Shown piece after piece: positions 43,111-52,442 of a DNA stretch of 59,858 nucleotides. The stretch's first letter is position 1; every line of letters starts with the position of its first letter. The translations under genes were made by a program, and so were the position numbers. The notes beneath the pieces were generated by a model. It did no database searches and was not told where the DNA came from. It was given only the letters and a program-made list of their open reading frames with translations. The DNA comes from CAZYQW01 sp964649825 (lineage in GTDB: Bacteria > Planctomycetota > B15-G4 > JADJEK01), in the NCBI GenBank assembly GCA_964649825.1, contig CAZYQW010000079.1, forward strand, positions 1-59,858, written 5' to 3'.

Positions 43111-45333
43111 ATGTTCGTTGGCTCTCGGCCTCTCGCCGCGCTTCTCCTGACTCTGCTCGCCGGCTCGCTGCTGGCTTCGTGCCAGCGCCGCCCGCCGAGC
43201 GCGCCGGCGGTCCGCCGCGCGTCGCTCGCCGCGCCGCCGATCCAGGTCGACGAAGCCTCGTCCCGTCCGGCCGAGGTCGTGCGTCTTGGCTTCGCGGGCG
43301 CCGACTACGGCGGCTGGAAGCTCGACGGCGAACCCGACGAGGTCCTCGTCTACGACGGAAGCCTGTTCTTCCGCGGCCCCAACCCCACCGCGTCGGCTCG
43401 CCGCGCCGTCACGCTCGAAGCGGACCAGATCGATCGAGTTCGTGTCCGAGCGCGAAGCCTCGGCGGGGCGCGCATGGTGATCGGCTGGACGGCGTCGGAC
43501 GGTGCCTCCCGCGCGAGCGCGCACCGCGCGTTCACGCTCCCGGGCGACGACGCCTGGCACGACGTCGATCTCGACCTTGCCAACGCCACCTCGTGGAGGA
43601 ATCGGATCACGAACGTCAGCGTCGGCGTCGTGGAGCGACACGGGCTCCTTCGCGTCGAGGCAGTCTCCTTCCTGAGGACGTCCGTCGCGGCCCGCGTGGC
43701 GGCGATCGACTCCGCGCAAGGGTCGTCGATCTCCGTCGACGACCAGCGCAGACGCGCGCGCCCGCTGTTCGGATCTCGTACCCTCGAGGTCTCCGTCGAC
43801 GGACACGAAGCGGACGGCACGCTGTCGCTCGCGATCGGCGTTCCGACGCGGACGATCGCGCACCGGACCGAGCCGCTCGCGATCCGCGTGCGGACCGGCG
43901 CGAGCGAGCGCAGCATCTCGATCCCGCCCCGTGCCGGATGGCACGAGCTCGCCTTCGACCTCGACGGCGAGGGACCGATCGAGCTCTCGCTGGACGACGC
44001 GACGCGGGCGATCGATGACGTCGTCTACGTGACCACCCCGTTCGTCGTGCCCGTGGCGCGCGATCGGCGCAAGAACGTCCTGCTGGTGACGTGCGACACG
44101 CTTCGCCGCGGCTTCCTCGGTTGCTACGGCGACACCGTCACGCGGACGCCGACCCTCGATCGCCTCGCGAACGACGGAATCACGTTCGACGACGCAACGA
44201 CGAGCGCGAACTCCACGAATCCCTCGCACACGTCGATCATGACGTCGCTCTATCCGAAGGACCACGGCGTCATCAGCAACGCGGACCGGCTCGCCGAGGA
44301 AGCGATCACGCTCGCCGAATGGATCGGCTCCCGCGGCTACGCCACCGCCGCGGCGGTGGGTTCGGCCGTCCTCAACCCGCTGGTCGTCGGCATCGACCAG
44401 GGCTTCGACGCATTCTTCGAGTCGCGCGAACCGAAGCGCCCGGCGAGCGAGGTCAACGCCGCGGCGACGCCGTGGATCGAAGCGCACCGGATGCAGCCGT
44501 TCTTCCTCTGGGTGCACTACTACGATCCGCACGTCCCGTACCGACCACCGGCCGAGGACCTGGCGCTCTACTACGACGGCGACCCGCGCGAGGCGCGCCG
44601 CGACGCTCCGGCGCTCCCCGCCGACCTCCCGCAAGACGGACCCTACGCGTTCCTGCAGGGAGTGGCCGACCCCGAATACCCGATCGCGCTCTACCGCGGC
44701 GAGATCACCTCGATGGACCGCGAGCTCGGCCGGCTCCTCGCCGAGCTCGACCGCCTCGGGATCCGCGACGACACGATCGTCGTCTTCACCGCCGATCACG
44801 GCGAGTCGCTGGGCGAGCACGGCCTCTACTACACGCACGAAGGGCTCTACTTCACGACGGTCCGCGCGCCCTGGCTCATGCGGGTGCCCGGCGGGCCGAG
44901 CGGCCTTCGCGTGCGCCGTCCGTGCGAGACGATCGACATCGCTCCGACGATCCTGGCGCTGCTTGGTCTCGAAGTCCCGCAAGTCATGAGAGGGCGCCCT
45001 CAGTCGCTCGACGACTCCATCCCTCCGGGCCCGCCGCGCAAGCAGTACTTCCAACACGCGCACGACGTCTCCGCCGGCATCCGGACCGATCGCGTGCACG
45101 GCATCCTGGAGTCTCCCGGGGACGACGCGAACGGGCGCCTCCGGCTGTTCGACGTCCAATCGGACCCGCTCATGAGGACGGACGTCTCGCGAGAGCGCGC
45201 CGAGCTCGCGAGCCAATTGATGCGCCACCTCGACGAATGGCTCGCGGATCGACGCGAGCTGTCTTCCGTCGCGGCGGAGCTCACCCCCGAGCAGCAGCAG
45301 GTCCTCGAGCAACTCGGCTACACCGGAAAATAA
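43111..45333 (+). CDS. Lipoprotein with alkaline-phosphatase-superfamily (sulfatase-like) domain
   Basis: A 740-residue protein with a lipoprotein signal peptide ending LLAS-Cys (Cys24). Residues about 50-315 form an uncharacterised beta-rich region. The sulfatase-fold domain (about 325-650) has 'NVLLVTCDTLRRGFLGCYG' (metal-binding Asp), 'NSTNPSHTSIMTSLYP', 'FFLWVHYYDPHVPYRPP' and 'DTIVVFTADHGESLGEHG'. The nucleophile position, Cys or Ser in C/S-x-P-S-R sulfatases, is Thr369 (T-N-P-S-H). Formylglycine formation is therefore impossible, and a Thr-based phosphodiesterase or phosphotransferase, as in LtaS-type enzymes, is more likely than a sulfatase. The substrate is unknown; the location would be a membrane-anchored, extracytoplasmic one. 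Confidence 0.85.
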   Translation: MFVGSRPLAALLLTLLAGSLLASCQRRPPSAPAVRRASLAAPPIQVDEASSRPAEVVRLGFAGADYGGWKLDGEPDEVLVYDGSLFFRGPNPTASARRAVTLEADQIDRVRVRARSLGGARMVIGWTASDGASRASAHRAFTLPGDDAWHDVDLDLANATSWRNRITNVSVGVVERHGLLRVEAVSFLRTSVAARVAAIDSAQGSSISVDDQRRRARPLFGSRTLEVSVDGHEADGTLSLAIGVPTRTIAHRTEPLAIRVRTGASERSISIPPRAGWHELAFDLDGEGPIELSLDDATRAIDDVVYVTTPFVVPVARDRRKNVLLVTCDTLRRGFLGCYGDTVTRTPTLDRLANDGITFDDATTSANSTNPSHTSIMTSLYPKDHGVISNADRLAEEAITLAEWIGSRGYATAAAVGSAVLNPLVVGIDQGFDAFFESREPKRPASEVNAAATPWIEAHRMQPFFLWVHYYDPHVPYRPPAEDLALYYDGDPREARRDAPALPADLPQDGPYAFLQGVADPEYPIALYRGEITSMDRELGRLLAELDRLGIRDDTIVVFTADHGESLGEHGLYYTHEGLYFTTVRAPWLMRVPGGPSGLRVRRPCETIDIAPTILALLGLEVPQVMRGRPQSLDDSIPPGPPRKQYFQHAHDVSAGIRTDRVHGILESPGDDANGRLRLFDVQSDPLMRTDVSRERAELASQLMRHLDEWLADRRELSSVAAELTPEQQQVLEQLGYTGK

Positions 45334-45480
45334 TTCCGCGACCCGGCAAGACTCTTGGTCGGCGCCTCTCGGCCCGTGAGGCGGCTCTCACGACCGTGTC
45401 CAACTCTTCGTCGGCGGTCGGTGGGCCCCCCGGCCCGGGATGCACGGGCGTGGAGCGCTATACAACGAGAGGAGGTTGTG

Positions 45481-45561
45481 ATGGCACATTCCGCGTCCCT
45501 CGCCATCGCGCGGCTTTCGTTCGCCCGCCCATGCACACTCGGCGCCCGCGCCGATGCGTGA
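45481..45561 (+). CDS. Possible 26-codon leader ORF upstream of otsA
   Basis: ATG 45481 has an almost ideal ribosome site, GAGGAGG, five bases upstream. It opens a short frame (MAHSASLAIARLSFARPC...) that stops at 45559-45561, 25 bases before otsA. No codon run suggests attenuation by a particular amino acid. It may be a leader peptide that delivers ribosomes to otsA, or a real small protein. The better site in front of this frame than in front of otsA is the reason to list it. Confidence 0.35.
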   Translation: MAHSASLAIARLSFARPCTLGARADA

Positions 45562-45586
45562 GGCCATGCGGGAGGCTTGATCGGCG

Positions 45587-47050
45587 ATGTTCGCCACGGC
45601 AGAAGCCGCCGAACCTCGACCCACGGGTTCGGAGCGGTCCGAGTCGCCGCGCGCAAGTTTCGTCGTGGTGGCGAACCGGCTCCCGGTCCATAGATTCCGT
45701 CGCACGTCCTCCAACGCGACCACGTCCTCCGATACGACCACGACGTGGAGGACGAGTCCGGGGGGGCTCGTTTCGGCTCTGCAGCCGATCCTGCGCAACC
45801 GCGCGAGCTGTTGGATCGGCTGGCCCGGCGTCGCGGATCTCGACACCGCGCCGTTCCGACACGACGGCATCGCGAACGTCCCATTGAGCTGCAGTCGGGC
45901 CGAGGTCGCCGGCTTCTACGACGGCTTCTCGAATCGCACTCTGTGGCCGCTCTATCACGACGCGATCCGCGAACCCGAGTTTCGCCGCTCCTGGTGGCGG
46001 ACGTACGTCGACGTCAACCGCCGTTTTGCCGAGGCGGCGTTGTCGCGTGCGGCCGACGACGCCTTCATCTGGATCCAGGACTACCACCTGCAGCTCGTCC
46101 CCTCGATCATTCGGGACCGCGGGACGACGTCGCGCATCGGTTTCTTCCTCCACATCCCGTTCCCTCCGCCGGAGCTCTTCTCCCGCCTGCCGTGGCGGCG
46201 CCAGATCCTGGAGGGACTCCTCGGCGCCGACGTCATCGGCTTCCAGACGAAAACGGCCGCGCGAAACTTCATGAAGTTGGCGCGGCGATACACGAACGCG
46301 AGGGGCACCGGCATCCACCTCGAGTACGAGGGCCGCACGATCCGGGTCGACGCGTTTCCGATCTCCATCGACTTCGCGCACATCCGGTCTCTCGCGCGGG
46401 AGGAGTCCGTCGTCAAACGGGCGCTTCGATTCAGAGGAAGGCTCGACCCCTCGCGGAAGGTCCTGCTCGGCGTCGATCGACTCGACTACACCAAGGGCAT
46501 CGATGTGCGCTTGAAGGCGTACCGGGACCTGCTGCGGGCCGGCCACGTGAACGCGAAGCACTTCGTGCTGGTCCAGGTCGCCGTGCCGAGCCGCGAGCGC
46601 GTCTCCGACTACAAGCGGCTCCGATCCCAGATCGAGCGCCTCGTCGGCGAGATCAATGGTGAATTCGGAGAGCTCGGACGAGCCGCCGTCCACTACCTCC
46701 ACCGCAGCTTCGACGTCGATGCACTCGTGTCGCTCTACCGCGCGGCGGACGTCATGCTCGTGACTCCCTTCGTCGACGGGATGAACCTCGTCGCGAAGGA
46801 GTTTGTCGCGGCGCGTGACGACGAGCGCGGCGTGCTCGTGTTGAGCGAGTTCGCCGGCGCCGCTCAGGAGCTCGGCGCCGCCCTGCTGGTCAACCCGTAC
46901 GACGTAGACGGGGTCGCGCTCGCGATCCAGCATGCGCTCGGCATGTCGAACCACGACCAGCGGTCCCGCATGAGGTCGATGCGCCGAAGCGTGCAGAAGA
47001 ACGACGTGTTCGCGTGGACCCGACGATTCCTCGAGGCGGCGCAAGAATGA
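45587..47050 (+). CDS. otsA: Trehalose-6-phosphate synthase
   Basis: A 487-residue GT20 enzyme that makes trehalose 6-phosphate from UDP-glucose (or another NDP-glucose) and glucose 6-phosphate in the cytoplasm. Motifs: 'FVVVANRLPVHR' at the core start (about residue 25), 'SPGGLVSALQPIL', 'DDAFIWIQDYHLQLVPSIIRD', 'IGFFLHIPFPPPELFSRLPWRRQIL', 'LLGVDRLDYTKGIDVRLKAY' (near 297) and 'PFVDGMNLVAKEFVA'. The length is normal for the family, and the first 24 residues are an unconserved tail. GGGAGG lies 11 bases before ATG 45587. The stop overlaps the next gene by ATGA, forming an otsA-otsB operon. Confidence 0.96.
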   Translation: MFATAEAAEPRPTGSERSESPRASFVVVANRLPVHRFRRTSSNATTSSDTTTTWRTSPGGLVSALQPILRNRASCWIGWPGVADLDTAPFRHDGIANVPLSCSRAEVAGFYDGFSNRTLWPLYHDAIREPEFRRSWWRTYVDVNRRFAEAALSRAADDAFIWIQDYHLQLVPSIIRDRGTTSRIGFFLHIPFPPPELFSRLPWRRQILEGLLGADVIGFQTKTAARNFMKLARRYTNARGTGIHLEYEGRTIRVDAFPISIDFAHIRSLAREESVVKRALRFRGRLDPSRKVLLGVDRLDYTKGIDVRLKAYRDLLRAGHVNAKHFVLVQVAVPSRERVSDYKRLRSQIERLVGEINGEFGELGRAAVHYLHRSFDVDALVSLYRAADVMLVTPFVDGMNLVAKEFVAARDDERGVLVLSEFAGAAQELGAALLVNPYDVDGVALAIQHALGMSNHDQRSRMRSMRRSVQKNDVFAWTRRFLEAAQE

Positions 47051-49608
47051 AGCGACTCTACGCCAGACTGGACGAAATCGCCCGAACGCCCGTGCTCCTC
47101 GTCGCCACCGACTTCGACGGGACGATCGCCGACATCGCCGACGATCCCATGGCGGTCTCATCGCACCCCGCCGTCGTAGGAGCACTCACCGCGCTCTCGT
47201 CGATGGCGCAGACCGAGGTGGCGGTCATCTCGGGACGCGGCCTCGCCGTGCTCACCCAGGTCGCCGGAATCTCCGGAGGAGGAATCCGACTCGTCGGCAG
47301 CCACGGCTCCGAGTTCGACGTCGACGACTCGAACGACCTCCCGAGCGATGCCCTGGACCTCCGCGCGCGGCTCATCGAGGACGTGAACCGGATCGCGGCC
47401 GAGCATCCGGGTTGTCGCGTGGAGGAGAAGCCGGTCGGAGTCGCGCTGCACTACCGCGGCGCGCCGGCCGGCCGTTCCGGCGCCATCCGATCCGCGGTCC
47501 TCGAGGGTCCGGCGACCTTCGACGGCGTCCACGTCCTCGAGGGGAAGATGGTCGTCGAGCTGTGCGTCGTGCCCTCCGACAAGGGCCGGGCGCTGGACGT
47601 CCTCCGACGACAGGTCGGCGCGACCGCCGTCGTGTACATCGGCGACGACGTCACGGACGAGTTCGCGTTCGAACGACTCGGCGACTCCGACCTCGGCATC
47701 AAGGTCGGTGAAGGAGCCACCGCCGCCACGGAGCGGCTCGCGAACGTGGATGCCGTCGCGACCGCTCTCTCGAGGTTGTGCGAGCTTCGCGCCGAGGCCA
47801 TCACCGAGGCCTACGCGGTCCCGATCGAGCGTCACTCGATGCTCTCGGACCTTCGCACCGCGGCGCTCGTGACGCCGAACGCGACGATCTCGTGGATGTG
47901 CGTTCCACGAATCGACTCGGCGGCGATCTTCGCCGACCTGCTCGGCGGCCCCTCCGCTGGATTCTTCGCGATCCGCAACGACGACGGCGAGAGCCCCCAC
48001 CGGCAGGCGTACCACCACGATTCGCTCGTGCTCGAGACGGAGTGGCAGAACGCGCGCCTGATCGACTTCCTCGAGTGCTCGGACGAGCGGGTCTCGACTC
48101 CCGCCGGTCGTACGAACCTGGTTCGGATCCTCCGAGGAACGGGGCGCTTCACGATCGAGTTCGCGCCGCGGCTCGACTTCGGTCGCATGCACACCAGCCT
48201 CCGGGTCCGTGATGACGGGATCGAGACGACGGACACCGTCGACTCGATCGCGCTGTTGTCGCCGGGGGTCCGCTGGGAGATCGTCGAGGAGGGGCACCAC
48301 CTGGTCGGACGCGCGAAGGTCGACCTGTCCGATGGAGAGTGCCTCTTCGACCTTCGCTTCGGCGCGGGCGACTCCGAGCCCGTCTCGGAAGGAACGGACG
48401 CGCGGCTGGCCGCGACCGATCGGTACTGGTCCGAGTGGTGCCGGCGCCTGCGCCTCCCGGACGTGCAGACCGACTTCGTTCGGCGGAGCGCCCTGCTCCT
48501 CAAGGGACTCTGCTATGGCCCGACGGGGGCTATCTGCGCCGCGGCGACCACGAGCCTCCCCGAACGCATCGGCGGAGTTCGGAACTGGGACTATCGCTTC
48601 TGTTGGCTGCGCGACGCGGCGATGATGGCCAAGGCGCTGCTGGCGTTGGGCTCGGAGCGCGAGGGGTTCGAGTTCCTCGAATGGATGCGCCGGGTCGCCG
48701 CGGACTGCGACGCGCCCGATCGGCTCCGTCCGCTCTACTCGGTGTCGGGAGAACCACTGGGGGCCGAGGGCGAGATCGGAGAGCTCTCCGGGTACCGCGG
48801 GAGCCGGCCCGTGCGGGTCGGCAACGGCGCGTCGCAGCAGATCCAGGTCGACGTCTACGGCCCGATCGCTGACCTCGTCCACGACCTCGCCCTCCACGAC
48901 GCCGAGCGGGCCCGCCCGTATTGGCCGCTCGTGGAGTTCCTCGTCGAAGGAGTTCGGCGCCGCTGGAAGGAACCCGACCACGGCATCTGGGAGATCCGGC
49001 GGGGGCGCCGCCATCACGTCCACTCCAAGGTCATGTCCTGGTTCGCCGTCGATCGCGGCCTCGCGACCGCGGCGATCCTCGGAGTTCGTGCCCCGGCCGA
49101 TTGGGGGCGCCTGAGGGAGAGGATCGCGCGGGACGTCATCTCGCGCGGCTTCAAGCGAGCGAGGAACGCTTTCACGGCGGCGTACGACGGCGACGACGTC
49201 GACGCCGCCACGTTGCATGTCGGACTCTCCGGCCTGCTTCCCGCGGACGACGACCGATTCGTCGGGACCGTCGCGGCGATCGAACGCGAGCTGCTGCAGG
49301 AACCTACCGTGTACCGCTATCACTCGGACGACGGTCTGCCGGGGCACGAGGGCGGCTTCCACGTCTGCACGTCCTGGCTGATCGACGCGTACATCGCGAT
49401 GAATCGACTCGACGATGCGCGGGCGCTCTTCTCCCGTTTGATCGCGCTCGCGGGTCCGACCGGGGTCTTGTCGGAGCAGTATGGAGCGCATTCCCGACGC
49501 TCGTTGGGCAACGTGCCGCAGGGCTATTCCCACCTCGGCGTGATCCATAACGCGCTGAACCTCGCGCGCGCGTCGTTGCCGAGCCCGGCCGAACGCTCGA
49601 CCGTCTGA
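47047..49608 (+). CDS. Trehalose-6-phosphate phosphatase fused to a GH15 glycoside hydrolase
   Basis: The start is ATG 47047 in an ATGA overlap with otsA, giving 853 residues. Residues 1-240 are an OtsB phosphatase of the HAD type: 'LLVATDFDGTIADIADDP' (nucleophile Asp22, acid Asp24), 'EVAVISGRGLAVL', 'KPVGVALHYRG' and 'VVYIGDDVTDEFAFERL' near 199. After a short linker comes a complete GH15 (glucoamylase/trehalase-like) domain (about 265-845): 'RNWDYRFCWLRDAAMM', 'GEIGELSGYRGSRPVRVGNGASQQIQVDVYG', 'HGIWEIRRGRRHHVHSKVMSWFAVDRGL' with the candidate acid Glu, and 'GVLSEQYGAHSRRSLGNVPQGYSHLG' with the candidate base Glu. GH15 enzymes of this type include bacterial trehalases, so one chain may both release and hydrolyse trehalose. 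The true substrate of the hydrolase half is not proven. Confidence 0.92.
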   Translation: MKRLYARLDEIARTPVLLVATDFDGTIADIADDPMAVSSHPAVVGALTALSSMAQTEVAVISGRGLAVLTQVAGISGGGIRLVGSHGSEFDVDDSNDLPSDALDLRARLIEDVNRIAAEHPGCRVEEKPVGVALHYRGAPAGRSGAIRSAVLEGPATFDGVHVLEGKMVVELCVVPSDKGRALDVLRRQVGATAVVYIGDDVTDEFAFERLGDSDLGIKVGEGATAATERLANVDAVATALSRLCELRAEAITEAYAVPIERHSMLSDLRTAALVTPNATISWMCVPRIDSAAIFADLLGGPSAGFFAIRNDDGESPHRQAYHHDSLVLETEWQNARLIDFLECSDERVSTPAGRTNLVRILRGTGRFTIEFAPRLDFGRMHTSLRVRDDGIETTDTVDSIALLSPGVRWEIVEEGHHLVGRAKVDLSDGECLFDLRFGAGDSEPVSEGTDARLAATDRYWSEWCRRLRLPDVQTDFVRRSALLLKGLCYGPTGAICAAATTSLPERIGGVRNWDYRFCWLRDAAMMAKALLALGSEREGFEFLEWMRRVAADCDAPDRLRPLYSVSGEPLGAEGEIGELSGYRGSRPVRVGNGASQQIQVDVYGPIADLVHDLALHDAERARPYWPLVEFLVEGVRRRWKEPDHGIWEIRRGRRHHVHSKVMSWFAVDRGLATAAILGVRAPADWGRLRERIARDVISRGFKRARNAFTAAYDGDDVDAATLHVGLSGLLPADDDRFVGTVAAIERELLQEPTVYRYHSDDGLPGHEGGFHVCTSWLIDAYIAMNRLDDARALFSRLIALAGPTGVLSEQYGAHSRRSLGNVPQGYSHLGVIHNALNLARASLPSPAERSTV

Positions 49609-49990
49609 CGGCCGTTCGACGGCGGGAACCGCGGACCTCGCCGTCCGGCGCTTTTCGCCGCCCTTCTCCATCGGATGGGTCGACTCGCGGCGGTGCTGAT
49701 GGACGGCGCGGGGCTGGAGCAGATCGGCTCGACCACGTTGCGCGGGCGGCTGCCGACCCGTTCGCCCGCCGTGCCGGGGCTGCGCGGATTCGACGACCCT
49801 CGGACCGGGCGTCGATCCGCATCGGGATCCAACTCCATCACCGGCGTCCGGTCGGCCTCGCTCCGGCGCCGGTGCGGGCGGCCGTGCTCGCGGCCGACCG
49901 GCCGGCGCAGGCCCCACGCAGGTACGGATGCGGCCCTGGATTTCCGAGGCACCACACTAGAATTCGATGTTTTGCCGACTCATCACGACC
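49609..49990. other. Intergenic region with a weak terminator-like hairpin
   Basis: About 380 bases between the trehalose operon and the kinase gene. GACGGCG (49618-49624) and CGCCGTC (49639-49645) can pair just after the operon stop, without a T-tract. The rest is GC-rich, and I see no convincing gene on either strand. An AT-richer patch near 49960-49980 directly in front of the kinase gene could hold its promoter. Confidence 0.4.
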
Positions 49991-52372
49991 ATGAGCACCT
50001 GCCTCAACTGCGGCTTCGACATCGAGGGCGAGCACAAGTTCTGCCCCTCCTGCGGGACCCGTTCGCCCGAGGTGGCGGATCCGGGCCATTCGCTCATCGG
50101 CCGGACGTTGAACGACAAGTACCGCATCCTTTCCGAGCTGGGCGCGGGGAGCATGGGATCGGTCTACCTCGCCGAGCACGTCCGCTTGAAGAAGAAGGTC
50201 GCGCTCAAGATCCTCCACATCGATCTGCAGGTGAACGACGACGCGCTCCAGCGGTTCCAGCGCGAGGGGATCGCGGCCGGACAGTTCACCCATCCGAACG
50301 CGATTCAGATCTTCGACTTCGACCGCGGCGAGGGGAAGCTCTTCTACCTGGCGATGGAGTTCGTCGAGGGACGAAGCCTGAAGAAGTTCCTGCGCGAGGA
50401 AGGCGCCCGGCCCGCCGCCGAGGCGGTGGCGCTCACGCGGCAGATCCTGAGCGCGCTCGCGGAGGCACATCGGCACGGCATCATCCATCGCGACCTGAAG
50501 CCCGACAACATCATGGTGGTCGACGGCCCGGCCGGCGAACGCACGATCAAGGTGCTCGACTTCGGGTTGTCGAAGCTGATCGACCGGCCGCTCGGCGCGA
50601 GCATGCGGACGCAGACCGGGATGATCATCGGCACCCCGCTCTACATGTCACCGGAACAGTGCGCCGGAGAACCGGCAGACCACAAGAGCGACCTCTACGC
50701 GGTCGGTCTGATCCTCTACGAGATGATGGCCGGGCGGCTCCCCTTCGAGGGGCGGAGCGTGTCGGAGATCTTGATCGAGCGGGCGACCGCGAAGGCGCCG
50801 TCGTTTCGGAAGGCGCATCCGGAGCTCTCGCCGCCGAAGGAGCTGGACGCGATCTTGAGGAAGGCTCTGCAGCCGAAGCCGAAGGACCGGTTCGAGTCGG
50901 CGGCGGACATGATCGCGGCCCTCGATCGCGTCACCTTCGACGGGACGTCGACCGCGACGCCGCGGAGGGTCGTCGCTCCCGCCGCGGCTTCCGGTGGATC
51001 CGAGCCCACGCTGGTGCTCCCGGCCATCCGACCGCCGAGGAAGCGTCGACTCGGCCTCGCCGTCGGAATCGTGGTCGTCACGACGGTCGTCGCCGCGCTC
51101 GGCGCCTACCTCGCCATGTCCGGAGCCGGCGGGCGTCCGGACGCGTCGACTCGTCCGGCCCGCGTCAGCGCCAAGAATCCAGCCGCGCGGACCGCGAGCG
51201 AGGATCGTTACCTCGAGCTGCTCGCGCAAGCCCGGCGAGCGCTCGCCGATCGTGATTCGACGGCGGCGCTGGTCGCCGCGGAAGAGGCCCTTCGCCTCGA
51301 CTGCCGCGACGCGGAGGGCTTCCTCGTGCGGGCCCAGGCGTATCGCCAGCGCCGCGACCTCGACACGGCGATCGCCGACTGCGAGGAAGCGTTGAAGCTC
51401 GACCCCACGTTCGGGGCGGCGGCGGCCGAAGTCGGCTGGATCCACTTCGACCGTGAGGAGCATGCCGCCGCGTTGAGCTCGTTCGACAAGGCGCTCGACG
51501 CGGACGGCGCGTCGGCGACAGCGTTCACCGGTCGCGGCGCCACCGAGTATCGTCTCGGCCGCTTCGAGTCGGCGCGCGAGTCCCTCGAGAACGCGATCGC
51601 GCTCGACTCGCGATCCACGCTCGCGCCGATCTACCTCGGCCGAACGCTCCTCCAGCTCGGTGACGTCAACGGTGCGATCAGCGTGTTGATCCAGGCGAAA
51701 CGAAACGACTCCAGATCGTGGGAGGCGTACGCGATCCTCGGCGAGGCGTACCTTTCCGCGGGACGGTTCGACGAGGCCGACGCGCAGCTTCGCGAGGCGA
51801 TCCGCCTCGAGCCCGCCGCGGCTCAGCCCGCGCTCTCTCTGGCGACGCTCCTCGTCGAACGACACCGCTACGAGGAAGCGGTCCTGCTCCTCGACGACGC
51901 GGTGACGCGACACTCCAGCGTCGGTCGGCTCCACGTCCTCCGCGGCACGGCGCTCCGGGCCCAGGGTCAGGACGCCGCCGCGATCCGCGCGCTCGAGCGC
52001 GGAGTCGAGCTCGATCCGGAAGACGTCGCGGCCCGTGTGCTGCTCGGCATCCTCTATGAGCGGCAGGACCGCGTCGACGACGCGATCGAGCAGTACCGCG
52101 CCGCCCTCGACGAGGACGACAGTCTGAGCGAGGCGCACCTGCAGCTCGGCGTCGCGCTGATGAACGCGGGACGGTATGACGAGGCGGAGCTCCCGTTGAG
52201 CCGCGCCGCGGAAGACCTCACGGACGACGCGTTCGCGCAGAAGGCGGCCGGCGTCCTCTACCTCGACTACCTGCCGGACGCCGAGAAAGCGACTCAGTAC
52301 CTGGAACGGTACATGCGCCTCGACGGCTCGGACGCGCGCGTCGACGAGTGGCTGCGAAGCCTGAGGCGGTGA
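49991..52372 (+). CDS. Serine/threonine kinase with N-terminal zinc ribbon and TPR repeats
   Basis: ATG 49991 starts directly at the zinc ribbon CLNCGFDIEGEHKFCPSCG (about 4-22), giving 793 residues; ATG 49967 is an alternative. The kinase has 'LGAGSMGSVYLAEHVRLKKKVALKIL' (about 50-75), HRDLKPDNIM (about 167), DFGLSK (about 191), 'GTPLYMSPEQC' and a normal helical C-lobe. A membrane helix lies at about 353-372. The outer part has about eleven TPR units ('AAEVGWIHFDREEHAAALSSFDKALDADG', 'HLQLGVALMNAGRYDEAELPLSRAAEDL'). The double-CxxC zinc ribbon at the front of a membrane kinase is known in myxobacterial and planctomycete kinases. Nothing next to it names a substrate. Confidence 0.92.
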   Translation: MSTCLNCGFDIEGEHKFCPSCGTRSPEVADPGHSLIGRTLNDKYRILSELGAGSMGSVYLAEHVRLKKKVALKILHIDLQVNDDALQRFQREGIAAGQFTHPNAIQIFDFDRGEGKLFYLAMEFVEGRSLKKFLREEGARPAAEAVALTRQILSALAEAHRHGIIHRDLKPDNIMVVDGPAGERTIKVLDFGLSKLIDRPLGASMRTQTGMIIGTPLYMSPEQCAGEPADHKSDLYAVGLILYEMMAGRLPFEGRSVSEILIERATAKAPSFRKAHPELSPPKELDAILRKALQPKPKDRFESAADMIAALDRVTFDGTSTATPRRVVAPAAASGGSEPTLVLPAIRPPRKRRLGLAVGIVVVTTVVAALGAYLAMSGAGGRPDASTRPARVSAKNPAARTASEDRYLELLAQARRALADRDSTAALVAAEEALRLDCRDAEGFLVRAQAYRQRRDLDTAIADCEEALKLDPTFGAAAAEVGWIHFDREEHAAALSSFDKALDADGASATAFTGRGATEYRLGRFESARESLENAIALDSRSTLAPIYLGRTLLQLGDVNGAISVLIQAKRNDSRSWEAYAILGEAYLSAGRFDEADAQLREAIRLEPAAAQPALSLATLLVERHRYEEAVLLLDDAVTRHSSVGRLHVLRGTALRAQGQDAAAIRALERGVELDPEDVAARVLLGILYERQDRVDDAIEQYRAALDEDDSLSEAHLQLGVALMNAGRYDEAELPLSRAAEDLTDDAFAQKAAGVLYLDYLPDAEKATQYLERYMRLDGSDARVDEWLRSLRR

Positions 52373-52442
52373 ACGAGCCCGTCGACGCCGACGCTCCAGA
52401 CGACGAGACAAGGGGCCGGCGGGCCGGAGCCGGCGTGTTCCG

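Noticed and set aside
42781..45312. Long minus-strand frame opposite the sulfatase-like gene
   Set aside because: Arg/Val/Asp-rich shadow; the opposite strand has clear alkaline-phosphatase-superfamily motifs and a lipobox.
25588..45333. A sulfatase maturation pair formed by the SUMF1-like domain and the sulfatase-like lipoprotein
   Set aside because: The SUMF1-like domain has no active-site cysteines and the sulfatase-like protein has Thr instead of Cys or Ser, so formylglycine chemistry is excluded on both sides.
47158..49917. 919-codon minus-strand frame opposite the OtsB-GH15 gene
   Set aside because: No protein family pattern; the plus strand carries complete catalytic motifs for two enzymes.
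49675..49990. Possible coding sequence between the trehalose operon and the zinc-ribbon kinase
   Set aside because: All frames on both strands are Arg/Gly/Pro-rich with no family pattern, and the plus-strand frame runs into the kinase gene out of frame.
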